A DNA stretch of 44,840 bases, from assembly GCA_944325765.1 (NCBI GenBank), contig CALVBH010000035.1, positions 1 to 44,840 on the forward strand. The letters run 5' to 3'. The notes beneath the pieces were generated by a model, which was given only the letters and a program-made list of their open reading frames with translations, had not been told where the DNA came from and made no database searches. Shown here piece after piece: positions 26,900-33,603 of the stretch. The position numbers and the translations under genes are program-made. The first letter of the stretch is position 1. Each line of letters begins with the position of its first letter. The stretch comes from an uncultured Bacteroidales bacterium. GTDB lineage: Bacteria > Bacteroidota > Bacteroidia > Bacteroidales > UBA932.

Positions 26900-27352
26900 A
26901 TGAAAACCATCATCAGAAACGCTTTCATCATAGCACTGACAGTCCTTTTCGCATCTTCCTGCGAAAAAGACAGCGCGAAAGGACCTGAGTACCTGAGCCT
27001 GGCCCCATACAATCTCGAAGGGATCTGGCAGCTTCAGGAACTTAACGGTGTAGACTATTCGGATGAGCCGATAGCTTATATCGAACTGACCCGCCAGGAC
27101 ACCAAATTCACCTCGTACAACAAATTCGAGACAGGTCTCACTGAGGTCAGGACCGGATGGTACGACATCTACACCGAAGAAGACGCCATCTGGGGCATTT
27201 TCGACAATTCTCTCTCCGAACACTGGTCACACAAGTACATCGTCTCGGAACTTACCTCCGGGCGGATGGTCTGGACTGCTTCAGATGACGAGAATCTTGT
27301 CCGCGTATACGTCCGCGTCGATGCCGTTCCGGAGGACTTCCTCTCCGAATAG
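26900..27352 (+). CDS. Small lipocalin-like lipoprotein
   Basis: 150 residues with a signal peptide and lipobox (LFASSCEKD). The mature part opens with YNLEGIWQLQELNGVDYSD, the G-x-W of lipocalin-like proteins, and continues as short beta strands (IAYIELTRQDTKFTSYNKFE; YIVSELTSGRMVWTASDDEN). This is a common type of small Bacteroidota lipoprotein with no assigned ligand. It is the last gene of the SusCD-protease operon, 59 bp after the DUF1573 gene and followed by a strong terminator. Confidence 0.75.
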   Translation: MKTIIRNAFIIALTVLFASSCEKDSAKGPEYLSLAPYNLEGIWQLQELNGVDYSDEPIAYIELTRQDTKFTSYNKFETGLTEVRTGWYDIYTEEDAIWGIFDNSLSEHWSHKYIVSELTSGRMVWTASDDENLVRVYVRVDAVPEDFLSE

Positions 27353-27370
27353 CAGTTCATTCAGATTTCA

Positions 27371-27414
27371 AAAAGGGGTTGCACCAAAATTTTCGTTTGG
27401 TGCAGCCCCTTTTT
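27371..27414 (+). terminator. Intrinsic terminator ending the SusCD-protease operon
   Basis: AAAAGGGGTTGCACCAAA (27371-27388) pairs with TTTGGTGCAGCCCCTTTT (27396-27413), with a single G-T pair, and the stem is followed by a short T-run. It lies 18 bp after the last stop. Confidence 0.92.
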
Positions 27415-27557
27415 CGGTGTGTTATATTTACGACGTACCGACATTTAAGGAAAAAACAGTAATATTTTTCTTTTTCTTACAGTTTTTTCCTTTTGCTTGC
27501 CATATCTTCGCGATACTATGAAAATCAAGAACAGTTATATTCTAATCTAAATAAAAA

Positions 27558-28652
27558 ATGCAATATAATTTGACTGAAGACTTCCATCATTATTCTGAGT
27601 TGCTCAAGCAGATCAAGCAAAGAGTATCGCTTGCACAGCAACGTGCGATTTATGCCGCCAATGAGGAAATGCTGCGGATGTATTGGGACATTGGCGGGAT
27701 GCTGCAGGTGCGTAATATGCAGTGTATGATGCAGTTCTTCAATGAGTATAACCAGGAACTGACGATGGTGAAAGATGCCGTATCCTCAATTACGCAACCG
27801 GCGGTTGCGCAATCGGGCAAAGACTCAAAACCAATTACGCAATCAATGATTGCGCAATTCACCGAAACATCAAAACCAATTACGAAATCAGTGATTTCGC
27901 AATTAAAAGTGTATAATTTTACCCTTCCCATTAAGCATCTGAATTGGACGCATAATCTGATACTGATGCAGCAGGTAAAAGATATTCGTGCGAGGTATTG
28001 GTACATGGTGCAATGCATTATATCTCACTGGAATACCCGATATTTGCAGGAAGCCATCAAACTTGACCATTACGGCAAGCACGGCGCATTGGCCAACAAT
28101 TTCACCGAAACTCTGCCTGCGCCGGAAGCGGGTGAGGTAAAGTCAATGCTCAAAGACCCCTATATCTTCGATATGCTGACTTTTACTGACCAATACAATG
28201 AACGTGATGTGGAGATTGGTCTGGTCAGCCATGTGGAGAGGTTTCTCATTGAAATGGGAGCCGGGTTCGCCTTTATGGGACGGCAGTACCATATAGAAGT
28301 GTCAGGAGGAGACTATTACATTGATATATTGATGTATAACACTTTTCTACACCGCTATCTGGTGATTGAGCTGAAAGACACAGAGTTCATGCCGGAGTAT
28401 ATCGGCAAACTTAACTTCTATTGCTCTGCCGTGGATGACATACTGTGCCGTGAGGGTGACAATCGTACTATCGGACTTTTGCTCTGCAAGACCAAAGACC
28501 GGATCAAGGCCGAATATGCCTTGCGGGATATTCAGAAGCCGATAGGAATTTCCGATTATGAATTAGGACAAGCTTTGCCGAAAGATTTCCGTGGTAGTCT
28601 GCCTACAATTGAAGAAATCGAGAAAGAATTGGAATCAACGGATAACGGATAA
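27558..28652 (+). CDS. DUF1016/YhcG-family PDDEXK nuclease-like protein
   Basis: 364 residues. YhcG-type proteins have an N-terminal DUF1016 helical domain and a C-terminal PD-(D/E)XK domain. Catalytic candidates here are Asp256 (YYIDILMYN) and Glu271/Lys273 (LVIELKDTEF). The C-terminal half is near consensus (LPIKHLNWTHNLILMQQVKD; AVDDILCREGDNRTIGLLLC). The N-domain is odd: MYWDIGGMLQ runs straight into VRNMQCMMQF, so about 30 residues usually found between these motifs are missing in frame. Residues 78-116 hold three 15-residue tandem repeats. The gene is AT-richer than its neighbours and follows a terminator, suggesting recent acquisition. It is not beside restriction-modification genes. 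Confidence 0.88.
   Translation: MQYNLTEDFHHYSELLKQIKQRVSLAQQRAIYAANEEMLRMYWDIGGMLQVRNMQCMMQFFNEYNQELTMVKDAVSSITQPAVAQSGKDSKPITQSMIAQFTETSKPITKSVISQLKVYNFTLPIKHLNWTHNLILMQQVKDIRARYWYMVQCIISHWNTRYLQEAIKLDHYGKHGALANNFTETLPAPEAGEVKSMLKDPYIFDMLTFTDQYNERDVEIGLVSHVERFLIEMGAGFAFMGRQYHIEVSGGDYYIDILMYNTFLHRYLVIELKDTEFMPEYIGKLNFYCSAVDDILCREGDNRTIGLLLCKTKDRIKAEYALRDIQKPIGISDYELGQALPKDFRGSLPTIEEIEKELESTDNG
27787..27904 (+). repeat. Three 45-bp tandem repeats with palindromic cores inside the DUF1016 gene
   Basis: Cores begin exactly 45 bp apart: GCAACCG-G-CGGTTGC (27794-27808), GCAATCA-A-TGATTGC (27839-27853) and GAAATCA-G-TGATTTC (27884-27898). Each core is a perfect 7-bp palindrome, extended on both sides by C/G pairing, one conserved A-C mismatch and ATT/AAT. 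Changes in one arm are matched in the other. Confidence 0.95.
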
Positions 28653-28653
28653 T

Positions 28654-28684
28654 TTTGGATTCTCAGCGATTCTGCGTAATTTTG
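28654..28684 (+). promoter_or_regulatory. Promoter of the S46 peptidase gene
   Basis: TTTG (28654-28657), a 19-bp spacer and TAATTTTG (28677-28684) match the Bacteroidota -33/-7 consensus fully. It lies immediately after the DUF1016 stop and 46 bp before the peptidase ATG, so the peptidase need not rely on upstream transcription. Confidence 0.7.
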
Positions 28685-28729
28685 AGGTTCGGCAAAAATG
28701 ACATTGCCACAGAATTTGGAAATTTTAGA

Positions 28730-30910
28730 ATGATGAAAAAAAGGATATTGACATTGATGGCGGCGGGAGTTCTGGCGCTGCTGCCTGCAAAGGCGGATGA
28801 GGGGATGTGGCTGCTTCCCCTGCTGGAAAAGATGAACGAGGGCCGGATGCAGGAACTCGGATGCAGGCTCGATGCAAAGGATATTTACGACATCAACCAC
28901 TCGTCCCTGAAGGACGCCATAATCCAGTTCGGCGGAGGATGCACGGGAGAAGTCGTGTCCGACGAGGGGCTTATACTGACTAACCACCATTGCGGATACG
29001 CCAGCATTCAGAAACTCAGTTCGGTAGAGCATGACTACCTCGCGGACGGGTATTGGGCTATGAACAGGAGCGAAGAACTTCCGGTAGAGGGGCTGAGCGT
29101 CACTTTCATGGAATATATGCAGGACGTGACCGATGAATTCAACTCCGCCAGGAAGAAAGCCGAGCGCATGTACAGAGACAGCACCGGCCGCGAGGCAATG
29201 ATCTCCGACTACATTCAGGAGACTGTCTATGAACGACTGATAGAAAAGGCCGAGGCCGAGAATCCGCATTGTCACGCCTACATCGTCCCTTTCTATGAAC
29301 ATAACGTGTATTATCTCATTGTCTACAAGAAATTCAACGATATCCGTTTCGTGGGAGCACCGCCTTCTTCGATAGGCAAGTTCGGAGCCGACACGGACAA
29401 CTGGGAATGGCCGCGCCATACGGGGGATTTCTCCATTTTCAGAATCTATGCGGACAAAGACGGGAATCCGGCTGCATATTCCCCGGACAATATTCCCTAC
29501 AGGCCGAAAAATCATCTGAAAATCTCTCTCGGAGGCGTTTCGGAAGGCGATTACACTATGATTATGGGCTATCCCGGCAGGACCACAAGATTCCAGACAT
29601 CACCGGAACTGAAGCTCCAGCTCAGGATAAACGATATCAAAATCGCGGCAAGGACGATTATCCAGGATATTATGATGGAGGATATGCTTGCCGACCCTGA
29701 AATCAGAATCAAATATGCAAGCAAATACGCCTACTCATCGAACGGATGGAAGAAATGGCAGGGCATGAAGATAGCCTTCGGGAAATTAGACGTCATAGAA
29801 CGGGCCGAAGCCGAAGAAAAGGCGTTTTCCGAGTGGGTCGCAGAGAAAAAGGACAGGCAGGAACGTTACGGGACGGCTCTCGAAGACATTGCCGCAGGCA
29901 TAGAAGAACGTATCAGACCCATAACGCAGTATACGGTAGCGGGAGAATCGGTAGACAATATCGATTTGGCGAATTTAGCGAGTTCGATGCGGAATTATGT
30001 GACATCACTCCTCGAGGACCCGGAACTGACAGATACTGCCGAAGTACTGAAAATAGCATACGCAAATGTCCTGCCTGACTATAAGGACTACTCCGCTTCC
30101 ACCGACAGAAAGATAGCGGCGGCGATGCTGGAATTCTACCGCGAGAATGCCGACCCTGACTTCTGGATGGAAGGCCTTTCGGAAACAACGGATTTCGCGG
30201 ATATGGACTTCCGGGCCTATACTGATTCGCTTTATGAGGAAAGCATCTTCACTTCTGCGGAAAAACTGTACGCAGCCATCTGCGAGGGCGGCATGGAGGC
30301 TGTCGACAATGATCCTGCTCTGAAACTGTCCGAACAGGTAAAAAAGGCTATGGTAAGTTCATATCCCGGAATGATGCACAGTGAAAAGAAACTGTCCGAG
30401 GCGCGGAAAGCCTGGACGGCCGGGCTGTTGGAGTGGAAAAAGGGCGAGCCGTCCTATCCTGACGCGAATTTCACTATGCGTCTGACCTACGGCACTGTAA
30501 AAGGCTACTCCCCTCGCGACGCCGTGGATTACAGATATTATACGACCCTGGCAGGAGTAATGGAAAAGGAAGACCCGGACAACTGGGAGTTTGTCGTCCC
30601 GGAAAAGCTGAAAGAGCTGTACGAGGCTGGTGATTTCGGACGATATGCCCGTCCCGATGGGACAATGCCGGTGGCTTTCCTCTCGAACAATGACATTACC
30701 GGAGGGAATTCCGGCAGTCCTGTCCTCAACGCCGACGGACATCTGACAGGTCTGGCGTTCGACGGGAACTGGGAGTCTATGAGCAGTGACGTGATGTTCG
30801 AACCCGAACTGCAGCGCTGCATCAATGTGGATATCCGTTACGTGCTTTTCATAATTGACAAATTCGGCGGAGCGTCCTGGCTTCTCGATGAAATGGACTT
30901 CGCCGACTGA
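28730..30910 (+). CDS. S46-family dipeptidyl peptidase, DPP7-type
   Basis: 726 residues from ATG 28730; ATG 28733 is equally possible, and the longer frame to 28655 adds non-signal sequence. A signal peptide (ILTLMAAGVLALLPAKA) sends it to the periplasm. S46 enzymes release N-terminal dipeptides. The catalytic His lies in GLILTNHHCGYASIQ (86/87), the Asp in RHTGDFSIFRIYADK, and Ser661 in GGNSGSPVLNADG. The S1 specificity residue, 18 after the Ser, is Gly679 (AFDGNWE). In Porphyromonas gingivalis Gly here marks DPP7 (hydrophobic P1) and Arg marks DPP11 (acidic P1). It could trim peptides imported by the upstream SusCD system. Confidence 0.92.
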   Translation: MMKKRILTLMAAGVLALLPAKADEGMWLLPLLEKMNEGRMQELGCRLDAKDIYDINHSSLKDAIIQFGGGCTGEVVSDEGLILTNHHCGYASIQKLSSVEHDYLADGYWAMNRSEELPVEGLSVTFMEYMQDVTDEFNSARKKAERMYRDSTGREAMISDYIQETVYERLIEKAEAENPHCHAYIVPFYEHNVYYLIVYKKFNDIRFVGAPPSSIGKFGADTDNWEWPRHTGDFSIFRIYADKDGNPAAYSPDNIPYRPKNHLKISLGGVSEGDYTMIMGYPGRTTRFQTSPELKLQLRINDIKIAARTIIQDIMMEDMLADPEIRIKYASKYAYSSNGWKKWQGMKIAFGKLDVIERAEAEEKAFSEWVAEKKDRQERYGTALEDIAAGIEERIRPITQYTVAGESVDNIDLANLASSMRNYVTSLLEDPELTDTAEVLKIAYANVLPDYKDYSASTDRKIAAAMLEFYRENADPDFWMEGLSETTDFADMDFRAYTDSLYEESIFTSAEKLYAAICEGGMEAVDNDPALKLSEQVKKAMVSSYPGMMHSEKKLSEARKAWTAGLLEWKKGEPSYPDANFTMRLTYGTVKGYSPRDAVDYRYYTTLAGVMEKEDPDNWEFVVPEKLKELYEAGDFGRYARPDGTMPVAFLSNNDITGGNSGSPVLNADGHLTGLAFDGNWESMSSDVMFEPELQRCINVDIRYVLFIIDKFGGASWLLDEMDFAD

Positions 30911-30926
30911 TACAAAACCATACAAA

Positions 30927-31985
30927 ATGAAACCGAACGAAATCACCAAAATACTCTACGAAGTCCAGCACCCGGCCAAGGGTGACAAGAACATCGTGGA
31001 ACTGGGAATGGTCGAAAAAATAGACATCGACGGGAACAGGGTGACTGTCACTCTGGCTTTCCCGAAACACCGCGACCCTTTGGCTGAATATCTTATAGGG
31101 AGCACCAAGGCTGCTTTGGTGAGGAATATCCCGGGAGTGGAAGCGGAAGTGAAGACCGTAGTAAAGGATGCTGGCAAAAAGCCTGTCGGACTGAATCTCG
31201 GCACGGAAGAAATCTCCGGCGTAAAACATATTATCGGAGTGGCATCCGGCAAGGGAGGAGTGGGCAAATCCACCGTGGCCGTAAATCTCGCAGTGGCTCT
31301 CGCACGGCTCGGGTACAAAGTCGGCCTGGCCGATGCCGATGTCTACGGACCGTCTGTCCCGAAGATGACCGGGACCGAAGGACAGATGCCGGAAGCGTTC
31401 CGCGACGGTGAAAAGGAAGTCATCATGCCTCTCGAAAAATACGGGGTGAAGTGGATGTCCATCGGATATTTCGCGAAGCCGGAACAGGCCCTGATATGGA
31501 GAGGGCCGATGGCCTGCAATGCTCTGAAACAGATGATTCTCCAGGTAAGATGGGGGGAACTGGACTTTCTGCTCATCGATATGCCTCCGGGAACGGGAGA
31601 CATCCATATCAGTCTCGTGCATGACATTCCTCTCACGGGCGCGGTGATAGTGAGCACGCCTCAGGCCGTGGCTCTGGCCGATGTGGAAAAGGGCGTGAAC
31701 ATGTTCCGCAACGAGAGTATAAACAAGCCGATTCTCGGACTGATAGAGAATATGGCGTGGTTCACTCCGGAAGAACTGCCGGAAAACAGATACTATATTT
31801 TCGGCAAGGACGGAGGGGCGCGCATGGCTGAAAAGTACGGGATTCCTCTGCTCGGACAGATTCCGCTGGTACAGGGGATCCGCGAGTCTGGTGACGAGGG
31901 CGAACCGGTGGCCCTGTCGTCGCGCCCGGACGGCGAGGCGTTTGTCCTTCTGGCGGACAAGCTGGCTCGCAGCGTGTCATTCTGA
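30927..31985 (+). CDS. mrp: Mrp/NBP35-type iron-sulfur carrier ATPase
   Basis: 352 residues from ATG 30927. An N-terminal MIP18-like domain (about 1-80) is followed by a ParA/MinD-type ATPase with the deviant P-loop GKGGVGKST (108-116), VGLADADVYGPSVPKM and LLIDMPPGTGD. Mrp proteins carry and transfer Fe-S clusters in the cytoplasm. The CxxC usually found after the ENM motif is absent here (ENMAWFTPEELPENRYYIFG), a form I recall in other Bacteroidota. It starts 16 bp after the peptidase stop, so it is probably cotranscribed, although the functions are unrelated. Confidence 0.92.
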   Translation: MKPNEITKILYEVQHPAKGDKNIVELGMVEKIDIDGNRVTVTLAFPKHRDPLAEYLIGSTKAALVRNIPGVEAEVKTVVKDAGKKPVGLNLGTEEISGVKHIIGVASGKGGVGKSTVAVNLAVALARLGYKVGLADADVYGPSVPKMTGTEGQMPEAFRDGEKEVIMPLEKYGVKWMSIGYFAKPEQALIWRGPMACNALKQMILQVRWGELDFLLIDMPPGTGDIHISLVHDIPLTGAVIVSTPQAVALADVEKGVNMFRNESINKPILGLIENMAWFTPEELPENRYYIFGKDGGARMAEKYGIPLLGQIPLVQGIRESGDEGEPVALSSRPDGEAFVLLADKLARSVSF

Positions 31986-31990
31986 GATGC

Positions 31991-32065
31991 GGAGAGGCGG
32001 TGACGCTCGCACAGAAATACAACCCCCTGTCGGGGGTCAACAGTGCTCGCCGTCACCGCCTCTCC
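31991..32065. repeat. Nested hairpin element after mrp
   Basis: GGAGAGGCGGTGACG (31991-32005) and CGTCACCGCCTCTCC (32051-32065) form a perfect 15-bp stem. The 45-bp interior carries a second hairpin, ACCCCC-TGTC-GGGGGT (32022-32037). It starts 5 bp after the mrp stop. No T-run follows. It may be an intergenic repeat family member, a transcript end or a structured RNA. Confidence 0.85.
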
Positions 32066-32176
32066 ACAACGCCCTGTATGCCATCCCGAGCACAGTCCGT
32101 AGTCAATATTTTTATATAAGGATGCAAGATTTCTGGAATAAGGGATTTAGTGATTGCAGTTAAAAATTCAAGACAT

Positions 32177-33007
32177 ATGAAAAATTCTGTAAGAACAGCA
32201 TTCAAGGCGCTCGCGGCTGCGATCGCAATAATATCATTGAATTCCTGCATCGAGGGCAATGACTACGACTACAGCCTTCTGCAGCCTTCTGCCATTGTCA
32301 CGGTGAAACCCGTGACCTCCGGGGAAACGGACTGGCATTATTTCCAGCTGAACGACGAGGAAAAGCTCCTGCCGACGGACTGGCAGACATTGCCTTTCGG
32401 TTCCGAGGAAGTCAGGGCGTTCGTGAATTATGAAAAAGCTGAATTTCCGGAAGGCTCGGACCCGACCGGATACAGCTCTGCGGTGAAAGTGAACTGGATA
32501 GACAAAATCCTGACCAAAAATCCGGTAGATATGTCTGCAGATGAAGATGAAGACGGCGGAAATTCCGGTTCCGACGGTTCTGACGGCACCGAGGGTTCCG
32601 GGGATACAGGTGGTTCCGGAGAAGAGAATGCACTGAAAGGCATGACGGCAGAGGATTACGGTACAGATCCGGTGGAAATCTACGCCGACTGGATGACCAA
32701 CGTAGAGGACGGTTATCTGACGATTCATTTCTTCACGAACTGGAGCGACAGCAACATCAAGCATGAACTGACTCTGCTGACCAATGTAAATCCGGATGAC
32801 CCTTACGAGGTGCGTTTCGCCCATAATGCACATGGGGACGGGGCCTACTACCGGGGCGACGGCATAGTGGCTTTCCGTCTGAAAGATTTGCAGGACACGA
32901 ACGGAGAGACCGTCAAGCTGACTCTCAAATTCGATTCATTCAGCGGGGAAAAGACCGTTAAATTCGACTACCGTTCACGCGAGGACTGGTCTACCGTCAC
33001 GGAATAG
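32177..33007 (+). CDS. NigD-like lipoprotein with an inserted flexible linker
   Basis: 276 residues from ATG 32177; the longer frame adds nine residues before the signal peptide. Lipobox with Cys24 (ISLNSCIEG). The N-terminal OB-like domain (about 30-118) and the C-terminal beta-sandwich (about 153-276; YGTDPVEIYADWMTNVEDGY, LTIHFFTNW) match NigD-like proteins of Bacteroidota. Between them is a Gly/Ser/Asp/Glu-rich linker (119-152) that I do not expect in the family. It starts about 110 bp after the nested hairpin and 18 bp before the sigma factor, so it heads a three-gene unit. Confidence 0.82.
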   Translation: MKNSVRTAFKALAAAIAIISLNSCIEGNDYDYSLLQPSAIVTVKPVTSGETDWHYFQLNDEEKLLPTDWQTLPFGSEEVRAFVNYEKAEFPEGSDPTGYSSAVKVNWIDKILTKNPVDMSADEDEDGGNSGSDGSDGTEGSGDTGGSGEENALKGMTAEDYGTDPVEIYADWMTNVEDGYLTIHFFTNWSDSNIKHELTLLTNVNPDDPYEVRFAHNAHGDGAYYRGDGIVAFRLKDLQDTNGETVKLTLKFDSFSGEKTVKFDYRSREDWSTVTE

Positions 33008-33024
33008 CAGTCGTAACGACGTAA

Positions 33025-33600
33025 ATGAAAAGCACTTCTGAACAGAGACTTGTATATAATCTCAAGAATGGAGACCGTGAGGCGATGAAAGACCTGTACG
33101 GTCTCTATTCGGGTTATCTGACTGCCGTCTGTTCGAGATATATTCCCGATCCCGACTCTATGAAGGACGTCCTGCAGGACAGTTTCGTAAAGATATTCTC
33201 GTCCTTCGACAGATTCCAGTACCGCGGAGAGGGTTCTCTCAAGGCATGGATGCGTAAAATCACGGTAAACGAGGCCCTGAAATACATAGGCCGGACGGCA
33301 AAGGACGTCCGCGTATCCATGGACCGTATGCCGGATGTTCCCGATACTCCCGACGAAGATCTCCAGACCGGAAATATCCCTGCTTCCGTCATTCAGGATA
33401 TGATAAAAAGACTGCCTGACGGCTACAGGACGATTTTCAACCTTTATGTCTTCGAGGAGATGAGCCATAAGGAAATCGCCGCTATGCTCGGCATCAGGGA
33501 AAATTCATCCGCCTCCCAGCTGCACAGGGCCAAAGCCCTGCTCGCCAAATGGATAAACGAATACAGGAAATCTTCCGACCTGAAAAATCCGTCTCTCTGA
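33025..33600 (+). CDS. ECF-type RNA polymerase sigma factor
   Basis: 191 residues. Region 2 (about 25-95: LYGLYSGYLTAVCSRYIPDP, DVLQDSFVKIFSSFDRF, GEGSLKAWMRKITVNEAL) and region 4 (about 125-180: IKRLPDGYRTIFNLYVFEEM, SHKEIAAMLGIRENSSASQL) are complete. ECF factors direct polymerase to stress or envelope promoters and are usually held by an anti-sigma factor. The next gene starts 4 bp downstream and encodes a membrane protein, the natural candidate for that role. There is no FecR-like gene nearby. Confidence 0.94.
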   Translation: MKSTSEQRLVYNLKNGDREAMKDLYGLYSGYLTAVCSRYIPDPDSMKDVLQDSFVKIFSSFDRFQYRGEGSLKAWMRKITVNEALKYIGRTAKDVRVSMDRMPDVPDTPDEDLQTGNIPASVIQDMIKRLPDGYRTIFNLYVFEEMSHKEIAAMLGIRENSSASQLHRAKALLAKWINEYRKSSDLKNPSL

Positions 33601-33603
33601 ATT

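Noticed and set aside
30927..31985. Mrp ATPase considered broken because it lacks the CxxC motif
   Set aside because: The P-loop and other motifs are intact, and I recall the CxxC-less form in other Bacteroidota, so it is treated as a normal gene.
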